NCBI GenBank assembly: GCA_023228985.1
Contig: JALOAC010000007.1
Span: forward strand, 25,740 to 89,739
Length of the DNA: 64,000 bases
From: Thiopseudomonas sp.
GTDB taxonomy: Bacteria; Pseudomonadota; Gammaproteobacteria; Pseudomonadales; Pseudomonadaceae
Direction of reading: 5' to 3'
Shown here: piece after piece, positions 37,027 through 45,015 of the stretch
Numbering within the stretch: the stretch's first letter is position 1
How the letters are laid out: every line of letters begins with the position of its first letter
Notes under the pieces: generated by a model
Told to the model about the DNA's origin: nothing
The model's input: the letters and a program-made list of their open reading frames with translations, nothing else
Database searches by the model: none
Position numbers and translations under genes: made by a program

Positions 37027-37422
37027 ATGAAATTTGTCTTACTTATCTCCTCAGCACCGCAGTCACCTGCCACGCGGCGAGCCCTGCGTTTTGCAGAAGC
37101 GCTGCTTGAGTCCGGGCATCGCCTTGAGCGTGTATTTTTCTATCAAGAAGCCGTGCACATAGCGTCTAAGCTGTTGGTGTATCCGCAAGACGAACCCAAT
37201 ATTGCCCAGCAATGGCAAGCCTTTATTCAACAACATCAGCTTGACGCTGTGGTGTGCATCGCTGCCGCTTTGCGTCGCGGCGTGGTGGATGAGGGTGAAG
37301 CGCAACGCTATCAGTTACAGGCGAGTAATTTAGCGCAAGGCTATGCGCTTTCAGGTTTAGGTCAGTTGCATGAGGCCGTCCAGCAGGCCGATCGCTTGGT
37401 CCATTTTAGGGGGCAGGCATGA
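37027..37422 (+). CDS. tusD: TusD, sulfur-relay subunit for tRNA 2-thiolation
   Basis: TusD is the sulfur-accepting subunit of the TusBCD hexamer that relays sulfur from TusA to TusE for the mnm5s2U wobble modification. The active cysteine is C77 in VVCIAAALRRGV. The 131-residue length and DsrE fold segment MKFVLLISSAPQSPATRRAL fit. It overlaps tusC by four bases. Confidence 0.94.
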   Translation: MKFVLLISSAPQSPATRRALRFAEALLESGHRLERVFFYQEAVHIASKLLVYPQDEPNIAQQWQAFIQQHQLDAVVCIAAALRRGVVDEGEAQRYQLQASNLAQGYALSGLGQLHEAVQQADRLVHFRGQA

Positions 37423-37778
37423 GTGTTTCGGTGTTGTTGATTAGCCGCAGCAGTCCTTGGTCAGGTTTGGCCGCGCGGGAAGCTTTGGATATTGCCTTGT
37501 CGGGCGGCGCTTTTGATCTGCCGATGAGCATGCTGTGGCTCGATGAAGGGGTTTGGCAGTTGGTGGGCGAGCAGCAACCGCAACAGCTGGAACAAAAAAA
37601 CCTGCCCGCACAGCTCAGTGCTTTACCTATGTTTGGCATAGAAAAGCTCTATGTGGCGCAACACAGTCTTGAGCAACGCGGCTTAACTGAAGCCGATTTG
37701 ATGCTTGAGGTGTCAGTGGTGGATGCAGGGCAAATCGCGCAACTTATTGAGCAGCATCAACAGGTACTCAGCCTCTAA
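37419..37778 (+). CDS. tusC: TusC, sulfur-relay subunit
   Basis: This is the DsrF-like partner of TusD in the cytoplasmic TusBCD complex, 119 residues long. The segments SRSSPWSGLAAREALDIAL and LPMFGIEKLYVAQHSLEQRGL are typical. It overlaps tusD by four bases and tusB by one. Confidence 0.92.
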   Translation: MSVSVLLISRSSPWSGLAAREALDIALSGGAFDLPMSMLWLDEGVWQLVGEQQPQQLEQKNLPAQLSALPMFGIEKLYVAQHSLEQRGLTEADLMLEVSVVDAGQIAQLIEQHQQVLSL

Positions 37779-38035
37779 TGACCAGTTTACATATTATTAA
37801 TCACTTAGCTGACGTGAAGACGTGTCAGGCATTGATTGCGGATACGGATGCCGTGCTGCTGTGCGGCGATGCTGTGTATGCCTTACGTCAACCCTTGGGT
37901 TTAACGCACAGGCTGTATGCGCTAGCTGAGGATGTCCAAGCGCGTGGGCTTGAGTCTTTTAATCAGGCAAAGAGTGTGGATTACCCAGAGTTTGTCGCCC
38001 TGTGTGCCAGCTATACCAAGGTGGTGGCATGGTAA
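37778..38035 (+). CDS. tusB: TusB, sulfur-relay subunit
   Basis: This small (85-residue) DsrH-like subunit completes the TusBCD complex. LHIINHLADVKTCQALIADTDAVLLCGDAVYAL matches the family. It overlaps tusC by one base and tusE by seven, so translation is tightly coupled. Confidence 0.88.
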   Translation: MTSLHIINHLADVKTCQALIADTDAVLLCGDAVYALRQPLGLTHRLYALAEDVQARGLESFNQAKSVDYPEFVALCASYTKVVAW

Positions 38036-38367
38036 AAGCACTGCAAGTGGGCGGAAGACTCATTGAGTTAGATGAAGACCTTTGTTTAGTTAGGCTGGCT
38101 GATTGGGATGAGCAGGTCGCACAAGCTTTGGCGGAGCAGGAGGGTATCGAGCTGCAAGCCGAGCACTGGCTAGTTCTCTATGCGTTGCGCGACTTTTACC
38201 AAGAATTTGATTTATCACCGCCTAATCGCGCGCTAGTAAAGTATTTAGCCCAGCGTTTTGGTAAAGAGGTGGGTAATAGCATGTACCTAAACAGCCTGTT
38301 TAAAGGCACACCAGCTAAATTGGCTGCCCGTTTGGCGGGTTTACCTAAGCCAGCCAACTGTTTTTAG
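38029..38367 (+). CDS. tusE: TusE/DsrC-family sulfur acceptor
   Basis: TusE receives persulfide sulfur from TusBCD and passes it to MnmA on tRNA. The conserved penultimate cysteine C111 (ANCF end) and the HWLVLYALRDFYQEF motif are present. I start at ATG 38029 inside tusB (seven-base overlap); a frame starting 27 bases upstream has no support. The length is 112 residues. Confidence 0.93.
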   Translation: MVKALQVGGRLIELDEDLCLVRLADWDEQVAQALAEQEGIELQAEHWLVLYALRDFYQEFDLSPPNRALVKYLAQRFGKEVGNSMYLNSLFKGTPAKLAARLAGLPKPANCF

Positions 38368-38443
38368 TTTTTAAACAACTACTCAATAAGAGAATTCTAG
38401 AGCGGTGCGCTGGTGCGCTGCGCTTAAATAATAAGGAAAATTA

Positions 38444-39409
38444 ATGACTCAGCATGAACACCCATTTGCGACCTACATTCGAATTTTAGGCAAGGGCCAA
38501 AAAGGATCTCGAGGCTTAACTCGAGCAGAAGCTTATACCGCTATGGGGATGCTGCTGGATGGCAAGATAGAAGACACTCAGCTGGGTGCTTTTTTAATGC
38601 TGCTGCGCTTTAAAGAAGAAACCGCCGAAGAGTTGGCTGGTTTTGCCCAGGCGGTGCAGGAGCGCGTGCAAGCACCCAAAATCCAAGTGGATTTGGACTG
38701 GCCCAGCTACGCGGGGAAAAAACGTCAACTGCCTTGGTATTTATTAGCGATTAAAGCTCTGGCACAGTCAGGTGTACGGATTTTTATTCATGGCGGTGGG
38801 CAGCATACCGCTGGACGCTTATATACCGAAGACTTGCTGGAAACCTTGAGCATTCCCCGCTGCAATAGCTGGGATGAGGTCAGTCAGGCGCTGGATAAAC
38901 AGAATGTGGCCTATATGGGGCTGGGGCAGTGGATGCCGCGCTTGCAACGCTGCATTGATCTGCGTAACACCCTAGGTTTGCGCTCACCGGTGCACTCATT
39001 GGCACGCTTGCTGAACCCCTTGCAAGCGCAATGTGTTTTACAAAGTATTTTCCATCCGGGTTATCAGCCTATCCAACAGCAAGCCAACGTCTTGATGGGG
39101 CAGCGCTCGTTAGTGATTAAAGGCGATGGGGGCGAAATTGAAGTACGTCCCGAAGCAACTGACACCCTAATGGGTGCAACTGATGGGCAGGCATGGGATG
39201 AAGAGTGGCCCGCGCAAATAGCGCGCCAAGTCAAAGCGCCAACCTTAGAGCCGCAGCGTTTGTTAGCGCTTTGGCAGGGGCAGGACAGTGATCTGTATGG
39301 CGAGCAAGCCATTATCGCCACCATCGCTTTGGGCCTGCGTGGTTTAGGGCAAGAGCGTGAGCAAGCTTTTGCGCAGGCACAAAAGATTTGGCAAGCAAGG
39401 CAACTCTAG
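38444..39409 (+). CDS. ybiB: YbiB, anthranilate phosphoribosyltransferase-like nucleic-acid-binding protein
   Basis: YbiB has the TrpD fold but in E. coli binds nucleic acids without sequence preference and belongs to the SOS response. The fold is visible as GLTRAEAYTAMGMLLDGKIEDTQLGAFLMLLR and IFIHGGGQHTAGRLYTED. The glycine-rich PRPP motif of true TrpD is altered, consistent with no transferase activity. Its place just after tusE is usual in Pseudomonas. It is convergent with the uspA gene, with a four-base overlap. Confidence 0.88.
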   Translation: MTQHEHPFATYIRILGKGQKGSRGLTRAEAYTAMGMLLDGKIEDTQLGAFLMLLRFKEETAEELAGFAQAVQERVQAPKIQVDLDWPSYAGKKRQLPWYLLAIKALAQSGVRIFIHGGGQHTAGRLYTEDLLETLSIPRCNSWDEVSQALDKQNVAYMGLGQWMPRLQRCIDLRNTLGLRSPVHSLARLLNPLQAQCVLQSIFHPGYQPIQQQANVLMGQRSLVIKGDGGEIEVRPEATDTLMGATDGQAWDEEWPAQIARQVKAPTLEPQRLLALWQGQDSDLYGEQAIIATIALGLRGLGQEREQAFAQAQKIWQARQL

Positions 39410-39846
39410 CTTTCTTGTCTGATACTGACTGCAAGAATATCGCAGGGCGCACGGGATAACAGATCGCTGGTGGTTGAACCAAACAGCAGTGCTAATCCGT
39501 GTCGTCCGTGACTGCCAACCACAATCAGATCGCAGTTTTCTTCTTCTGCTAACTGGTGAATTTCCTGTCGTGCTTGCCCATGGCGCACAAAGCAGTGCTC
39601 AGTGTCCAGTTGCGAATACTGACTCTGCAATTCCCCAAGCCTTGTTTGCGCTTGTTCATTTTGCTGCTCTTGTAGCAAACTCAAATCCATCGGCACATCG
39701 CCACCAAAGGCCATGGACAGAGGCTCAATCACATGAATGAGTGATATTTTGCTGTTAAAACTCGATTGCAGTTCTATTGCTTTGCGTAATACGCAGTGAC
39801 AATCTTCGCTCATGTCTGTAGCGACCAAAATATGCTGGTAAGCCAT
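39406..39846 (-). CDS. Universal stress protein A
   Basis: A single USP domain (146 residues) starts MAYQHILVATDMSED and ends with the ATP-binding loop GSHGRHGLALLFGSTTSDLL. Universal stress proteins bind ATP and help survival under starvation or oxidative stress. I choose the start at 39846, because the 21 extra upstream codons have no family match. It is convergent with ybiB. Confidence 0.9.
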   Translation of the reverse strand: MAYQHILVATDMSEDCHCVLRKAIELQSSFNSKISLIHVIEPLSMAFGGDVPMDLSLLQEQQNEQAQTRLGELQSQYSQLDTEHCFVRHGQARQEIHQLAEEENCDLIVVGSHGRHGLALLFGSTTSDLLSRAPCDILAVSIRQES

Positions 39847-40163
39847 ACTGGAATCCCCGTTGATCTTCTTTACCTGTTTATAGTCTTTGCGCAGCCCGAT
39901 GTAAAGCATGCTTGGCGGATCTGTTTATTTTTTTGTGAGCGAAAATAAAGCCTCATTAAAATGCTTGAAAATCAACAGACTGGTTTTGGCTTTGACTATC
40001 GATAGTATAAAAACACGTATGAGTAATTGACAAAGACCGAAAATTCCGAGAATGTGTAGTTATAAATCAAACGAGCGTATGAAATGCTTGTTGGTTAAAA
40101 TAAATTGGCTGGATTACATGCTGTAGGGCAGTCAGTTTTCATAATAATAGTGGAGAGCAGTTG
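39847..40163. promoter_or_regulatory. Intergenic region between uspA and fadB with PsrA-like site
   Basis: This AT-rich gap separates the divergent uspA and fadB genes. CAAAC-GAGC-GTATG at 40068-40081 matches the PsrA pattern with one mismatch in the right half. A weaker AAAAC-AC-GTATG lies at 40010-40021. TATAAA at 40061-40066 may be the fadB -10, with a poor -35. In Pseudomonas the fadBA promoter is a known PsrA target, which raises the value of the site; it remains a candidate. Confidence 0.5.
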
Positions 40164-42311
40164 ATGATTTACGCAGGCGTAGCCATCACGGTGAATACCC
40201 TAGAAGATGGCATTGTCGAATTTAAGTTCGACCTAGAGGGTGAATCCGTAAACAAATTTAATCGACTTACATTGACCGAGTTTCGTGCTGCCGTAGACGC
40301 TGTACGTGCAGATACAAACATCAAGGCGGTAGTCGTCACTAGTGGTAAAGACACCTTTATTGTCGGTGCAGATATCACCGAATTTGTCGAAAACTTCCAG
40401 CTTCCAGAAGATGAGCTCATTGCCGCCAATTTAGAAATCAATCAGATTTTTAATGATTTTGAAGATTTGGCTGTTCCTACAGTGGTTGCTATTAATGGTA
40501 TCGCTTTGGGTGGTGGCTTTGAGCTGTGCATGGCGGCCGATTACCGAGTAGTGTCGGAAAAAGCCAAGGTTGGCTTACCCGAGGTGAAGTTAGGTATTTA
40601 CCCAGGCTTTGGCGGTACGGTACGTTTACCACGCTTGATTGGTGCTGATAACGCCATTGAGTGGATTGCTGCCGGTAAAGAAGCGCGTCCTGATGAAGCC
40701 CTGAAAGTAGGTGCAGTCGATGTGGTGGTGCCAGCGGATAAACTGTTGGATGCAGCGCTTGATTTAGCCAAGCGTGCGATATCAGGTGAACTGGATTATG
40801 AAGCCAAACGTCAGCCGAAACTGGAAAAACTCAAGCTCAACCCAATTGAGCAGATGATGTGCTTTGAAAGTGCCAAAGGTTATGTGGCAGGTAAAGCAGG
40901 TCCGCATTACCCAGCACCGGTCGATGCAATTAAAACCATGCAAAAAGCCGCTAACCATGGTCGTGATAAAGCCTTGGCAATCGAAGCAGCTGGCTTTGTT
41001 AAACTAGCCAAGACTACTGTAGCCAGTAGCTTGATTGGATTGTTTTTAAATGACCAGGCACTCAAGCGTAAAGCCAAAGGCTACGAGAAAGTTGCTAAGC
41101 CAGTGAATATGGCAGCAGTGTTAGGTGCAGGCATCATGGGTGGCGGTATCGCCTACCAGTCGGCGCTCAAAGGCACACCTATTTTAATGAAGGATATTCG
41201 TGAAGAGGGCATTCAGCTTGGTTTAGATGAAGCAGCTAAGCTGTTAGTAAAACGCTTAGAGCGCAAACGCATTGAGCCCCTTGAGATGGCTAAGGCGCTA
41301 AATGCTATTCGCCCAACGACTTCTTACGGTGACTTTGGCACTGTAGATATTGTCGTCGAAGCCGTAGTAGAAAACCCCAAGGTCAAGCAAGCCGTTTTAG
41401 CTGAAGTGGAAGAACAGGTCGGGGAAAACACCATCTTAGCGTCCAACACCTCAACCATTTCCATCAACCATCTGGCTAAAGCCCTAAAGCGTCCGCAAAA
41501 CTTTGTCGGCATGCACTTCTTCAACCCAGTACACATGATGCCACTGGTGGAAGTGATACGTGGTGAGCACAGTTCTGACGAGGCAGTGGCCACCACTGTG
41601 GCTTACGCACAGAAAATGGGCAAGAACCCTATTGTGGTCAACGACTGCCCAGGCTTCTTGGTTAACCGTGTGCTGTTCCCTTACTTTGGCGGCTTTGCCA
41701 AATTGGTCAGTGCAGGCGTGGACTTCACCCGCATTGATAAGCTTATGGAGCGATTCGGCTGGCCCATGGGCCCGGCGTATTTAATGGATGTGGTGGGGAT
41801 TGATACCGCGCACCATGCCCGTGATGTGATGGCTGAAGGCTTCCCGGATCGCATGAAGGAAGACGCGGAAACCGCCGTGGATGCGCTGTATAAAGCCGAG
41901 CGTTTAGGTCAGAAAAACGGCAAGGGCTTCTATGCTTATGAAACCGATAAGCGTGGCAAACCGAAGAAAGTGGTAGATGAGTCCATTGCCAGTGTGCTGG
42001 CGCCGATTGTACGTGAACAGCGCGAGCTAACCGACGAGGACATTATTAACTGGATGATGATCCCGCTGTGTCTAGAAACCGTACGTTGTTTGGAAGATGG
42101 CATCGTGGAAACCGCAGCCGAAGCGGATATGGGCTTGATTTACGGCATTGGTTTTCCACCGTTCCGTGGTGGCGCACTGCGCTATATCGACACTATGGGT
42201 GTGGCGGAATTTGTCGCCTTAGCCGATAGCTATGCCGAGTTGGGCGCGCTGTACCAGCCGACTGACAAGCTGCGCGAGATGGCTAAAAACGGTCAATCTT
42301 TTTTCGGTTAA
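40164..42311 (+). CDS. fadB: FadB, multifunctional alpha subunit of fatty-acid oxidation complex
   Basis: FadB carries enoyl-CoA hydratase/isomerase and 3-hydroxyacyl-CoA dehydrogenase activities. The hydratase glutamates are E120 (GGGFELCMAAD) and E140 (GLPEVKLG); the dehydrogenase Rossmann motif is VLGAGIMGGGIA near residue 320, followed by HFFNPVHMMPLVEV. I use ATG 40164, as GGAGAG lies six bases upstream; the TTG just before it is not needed. The 715-residue length is standard. It is followed 31 bases later by fadA. Confidence 0.97.
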   Translation: MIYAGVAITVNTLEDGIVEFKFDLEGESVNKFNRLTLTEFRAAVDAVRADTNIKAVVVTSGKDTFIVGADITEFVENFQLPEDELIAANLEINQIFNDFEDLAVPTVVAINGIALGGGFELCMAADYRVVSEKAKVGLPEVKLGIYPGFGGTVRLPRLIGADNAIEWIAAGKEARPDEALKVGAVDVVVPADKLLDAALDLAKRAISGELDYEAKRQPKLEKLKLNPIEQMMCFESAKGYVAGKAGPHYPAPVDAIKTMQKAANHGRDKALAIEAAGFVKLAKTTVASSLIGLFLNDQALKRKAKGYEKVAKPVNMAAVLGAGIMGGGIAYQSALKGTPILMKDIREEGIQLGLDEAAKLLVKRLERKRIEPLEMAKALNAIRPTTSYGDFGTVDIVVEAVVENPKVKQAVLAEVEEQVGENTILASNTSTISINHLAKALKRPQNFVGMHFFNPVHMMPLVEVIRGEHSSDEAVATTVAYAQKMGKNPIVVNDCPGFLVNRVLFPYFGGFAKLVSAGVDFTRIDKLMERFGWPMGPAYLMDVVGIDTAHHARDVMAEGFPDRMKEDAETAVDALYKAERLGQKNGKGFYAYETDKRGKPKKVVDESIASVLAPIVREQRELTDEDIINWMMIPLCLETVRCLEDGIVETAAEADMGLIYGIGFPPFRGGALRYIDTMGVAEFVALADSYAELGALYQPTDKLREMAKNGQSFFG

Positions 42312-42342
42312 TAGCCAACACGTTGAAGCTGGAGTAAAGAAC

Positions 42343-43518
42343 ATGAGTTTAAATCCTAGAGATGCAGTTATTGTCGATTTTGGCCGTACCCCCATGGGAC
42401 GTTCCAAAGGCGGCATGCACCGTAATACCCGTGCTGAAAACATGTCGGCGCACCTGATTAGCAGTCTGCTAAACCGCAATGAAGCGATTAACCCTGCCGA
42501 AGTAGAAGATGTGATCTGGGGCTGTGTTAACCAAACCCTAGAACAGGGCTGGAACATTGCCCGCATGGCGTCGTTGCTAACCCAGATCCCGCATACGAGT
42601 GGCGCACAAACCGTCAGCCGATTGTGTGGCTCCTCCATGAGCGCATTGCACACCGCAGTGCAAGCGATTCAAACCGGTAATGGCGATGTGTTTGTTATCG
42701 GTGGTGTGGAACACATGGGGCACGTGGGTATGATGCACGGTGTTGACCCTAACCCGCATTTGTCGCTCTATGCGGCGAAAGCCTCGGGCATGATGGGCTT
42801 AACGGCGGAGATGCTCGGCAAAATGCACGGCATCACCCGTGAACAGCAGGATGCTTTTGGTGAGCGTTCACATCGTTTGGCGCACAAAGCCACGGTTGAG
42901 GGCAACTTCAAAGACGAGATTATCCCAATGGAAGGCTATGACGAGAATGGCTTTCTGAAGATGTTTGATTACGATGAAACCATTCGCCCAGAAACTACGG
43001 TTGAAGGATTGTCGAAACTGCGTCCGGCTTTTAACCCTAAAGACGGTACAGTCACGGCAGGTACTTCATCGCAAATCACCGATGGTGCCTCCTGCATGAT
43101 TGTGATGTCGGCTCAGCGTGCTAAAGACCTGGGTATCGAGCCTATGGCTGTAGTGCGTGCTATGGCAGTAGCCGGCGTGGACCCAGCAATTATGGGTTAT
43201 GGCCCAGTACCTGCAACCAAAAAAGCATTGCAGCGAGCGGGTTTGACCATTGATGACATTGACTACTTTGAGCTAAACGAGGCCTTTGCCGCACAAGCAT
43301 TGCCGGTACTAAAAGACCTTAAATTGCTCGATAAAATGGACGAGAAAGTTAACCTGCATGGCGGCGCGATTGCCCTGGGTCACCCCTTTGGCTGTTCCGG
43401 AGCGCGTATCTCCGGTACTTTGCTGAACGTGATGAAGCAAAACAATGGACGTCTTGGTATAGCTACCATGTGTATCGGCTTGGGGCAGGGTATTACCACG
43501 GTGTTTGAGCGGGTATAA
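42343..43518 (+). CDS. fadA: FadA, 3-ketoacyl-CoA thiolase
   Basis: FadA cleaves 3-ketoacyl-CoA with CoA, the last step of beta-oxidation, in complex with FadB. The catalytic residues are C95 (SRLCGSSMSAL), H347 (ALGHPFGCSGAR) and C377 (MCIGLGQG). I start at ATG 42343, because GGAG lies eight bases upstream; the longer frame overlaps fadB. The 391-residue length is exact for the family. Confidence 0.97.
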   Translation: MSLNPRDAVIVDFGRTPMGRSKGGMHRNTRAENMSAHLISSLLNRNEAINPAEVEDVIWGCVNQTLEQGWNIARMASLLTQIPHTSGAQTVSRLCGSSMSALHTAVQAIQTGNGDVFVIGGVEHMGHVGMMHGVDPNPHLSLYAAKASGMMGLTAEMLGKMHGITREQQDAFGERSHRLAHKATVEGNFKDEIIPMEGYDENGFLKMFDYDETIRPETTVEGLSKLRPAFNPKDGTVTAGTSSQITDGASCMIVMSAQRAKDLGIEPMAVVRAMAVAGVDPAIMGYGPVPATKKALQRAGLTIDDIDYFELNEAFAAQALPVLKDLKLLDKMDEKVNLHGGAIALGHPFGCSGARISGTLLNVMKQNNGRLGIATMCIGLGQGITTVFERV

Positions 43519-43549
43519 AGGCTTTCACATAGGCAAACTGTCGATAAAT

Positions 43550-43581
43550 AAAAAACCGGGGGCAGGACCTCCGGTTTTTTT
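43550..43581 (+). terminator. Terminator of fadBA
   Basis: The stem AAAAAACCGG/CCGGTTTTTTT with an 11-base loop and T-run follows fadA by about 30 bases. Confidence 0.8.
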
Positions 43582-43651
43582 ATGGCTGTTTTGCGCTGCT
43601 AGTGGCGCTGAGCTAAGCTTGTTACCCATTATTAGCAAAAAAACTTCTCCC

Positions 43652-44248
43652 ATGAGTTATTGGCAAGCTGAAAATAGCGCAAGTTTTACCTTGGAAATCA
43701 AAAAAAGTCGCTTTATTGCGCTGGCGTATCCCTGTGCTTCGCGTGAGCAGGCGCTGGCTTTTTTAGAGCAGGCTAAAATTGATTACCCAGATGCGCGTCA
43801 TCACTGCTGGGCTTATGTGGTTGGCGATCCTAATAACGCTGCAAGCATGGCGGCCAATGATGATGGTGAGCCCTCAGGCACAGCAGGTAAACCTATCTTG
43901 AATGTGCTGCAACATAAGAATATCGGTGACCTAATGTTGATAGTAGTGCGTTATTTTGGCGGCATTAAGTTAGGTGCAGGCGGGTTGATGCGCGCCTATG
44001 GGCAAGCAGCAGACGGTGTAGTGCAGGCGTTACAGTTGGTTAAGCCCGTGGCTATGCAGGAGTGGCTGGTGAATTGCGACTTTGCTCAAGAACAATACTT
44101 GCGTTATTGGCTGGAACAGCAGGGCGGACAGCTGCTAGATATTCACTACAGTGAACAGGTACAGGCAAAAGTATTGCTGCCGCAAACAATTACTATGCCG
44201 GATGAGCAGTTAGCAGCGCAGGCAATACATTTTCGGATCGGCGAATAA
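43652..44248 (+). CDS. yigZ: YigZ/IMPACT family protein
   Basis: The UPF0029 (IMPACT) fold is recognised by FIALAYPCASREQALAFLE, HCWAYVVGD, DDGEPSGTAGKP and RYFGGIKLGAGGLMRAYG. The role in bacteria is uncertain; related proteins are linked to translation control. I start at ATG 43652 (MSYWQAENSASF); the reading frame opens in fadA but upstream codons cross the terminator. The length is 198 residues. Confidence 0.9.
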   Translation: MSYWQAENSASFTLEIKKSRFIALAYPCASREQALAFLEQAKIDYPDARHHCWAYVVGDPNNAASMAANDDGEPSGTAGKPILNVLQHKNIGDLMLIVVRYFGGIKLGAGGLMRAYGQAADGVVQALQLVKPVAMQEWLVNCDFAQEQYLRYWLEQQGGQLLDIHYSEQVQAKVLLPQTITMPDEQLAAQAIHFRIGE

Positions 44249-44281
44249 CACCGCGACTTTATCGCGTCGGTCTATCTTGTC

Positions 44282-44321
44282 TTGTTATGGGTGTCTTGGC
44301 ACAATATACCAATATTTGGTA
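44282..44321 (+). promoter_or_regulatory. parDE promoter and palindromic operator
   Basis: TTGTTA (44282-44287) and TATACC (44305-44310) are 17 bases apart. TACCAA-TAT-TTGGTA at 44307-44321 is a perfect inverted repeat overlapping the -10, just before the AGGAGG of parD. Type II antitoxins usually repress their operon through such a site. Confidence 0.6.
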
Positions 44322-44334
44322 CAGGAGGTTTCTC

Positions 44335-44574
44335 ATGGCTAGAAACACCAGCATCACACTGGGCCCCCACTTTGACGACTTTATAGCGGCTCAGATTGAA
44401 AATGGCCGCTATGGTTCTGTGAGCGAGGTAGTCCGAGCTGGGCTGCGTCTGCTTGAAGAAACAGAGAGCAAGCTTGATCGCCTCCGGCGCCTCTTGGATG
44501 AAGGCGAGCAAAGCGGGATAGCGGATTATTCTCTTGAAAGCGTTATTGCAGAACTGGATAACGAAGCTCGCTAA
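44335..44574 (+). CDS. parD: ParD-type antitoxin
   Basis: The 79-residue protein has a ribbon-helix-helix N-terminus (MARNTSITLGPHFDDFIAAQI, then GSVSEVVRAGLRLLEE) and a charged C-terminal tail that would wrap the toxin. AGGAGG precedes the ATG at 44335; the longer frame has no support. The stop overlaps the toxin start by one base (TAATG). It neutralises ParE and likely represses the operon. Confidence 0.9.
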   Translation: MARNTSITLGPHFDDFIAAQIENGRYGSVSEVVRAGLRLLEETESKLDRLRRLLDEGEQSGIADYSLESVIAELDNEAR

Positions 44575-44867
44575 TGCGCCCATACTTACTCACAGCCGCT
44601 GCCCGGAAAGACCTTCTTGATATTGGCCGCTTTACCACGGAAAAATGGGGCAAGCGCCAGCGTGATAAATACCTTAAGCAGCTGGATGATGCCTTTAAGC
44701 TGCTGTCTCGCCAGCCGGAAATGGGCCGTGATGCGAAAAACATTAAGGCAGGGTACAAAAAATTCATTCAGGGTAGTCATATTATCTTTTACCGAACCGG
44801 TGTGGACTCCAAGATCGTTGTAATCCGAATTCTCCATAGCAGCATGGATGTGGACAAGCACCTGTGA
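44574..44867 (+). CDS. parE: ParE-type toxin
   Basis: This 97-residue RelE/ParE-superfamily protein has LTAAARKDLLDIGRFTTEKWG, LLSRQPEMGRDAKNI and the C-terminal SHIIFYRTGVDSKIVVIRILHSSMD. ParE toxins poison DNA gyrase, while RelE relatives cut mRNA; the RxxPxxG-like strand layout favours ParE. The complete pair sits beside a TnpB element, in an accessory patch between yigZ and topA. Confidence 0.9.
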   Translation: MRPYLLTAAARKDLLDIGRFTTEKWGKRQRDKYLKQLDDAFKLLSRQPEMGRDAKNIKAGYKKFIQGSHIIFYRTGVDSKIVVIRILHSSMDVDKHL

Positions 44868-44995
44868 CCCCATAACAGTGCTAGCTAGCGGCATGCAATG
44901 TTTCGGTGATGGAGCTATCCCAACGCCAACTAATACCCAAAGCCGTTCAAAGCTGTGTTCAGCAGGAACAAGCCTAAGACTTCTTTTGACATCCT

Positions 44996-45015
44996 CCCCG
45001 TCCTAAAGGACGGGG
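44996..45015 (-). other. Right-end hairpin of the TnpB element (omega-RNA 3' region)
   Basis: CCCCGTCC-TAAA-GGACGGGG is a perfect hairpin that includes the tnpB stop codon in its loop. GC-rich hairpins of this form are typical of IS200/IS605-type right ends and form part of the guide (omega) RNA. Element end and guide start cannot be fixed by eye; the target-specific guide would read leftward beyond about 44990. Confidence 0.6.

Noticed and set aside
42232..42342. N-terminal extension of FadA
   Set aside because: It lies within the fadB coding region; ATG 42343 has GGAG upstream and gives the family N-terminus.
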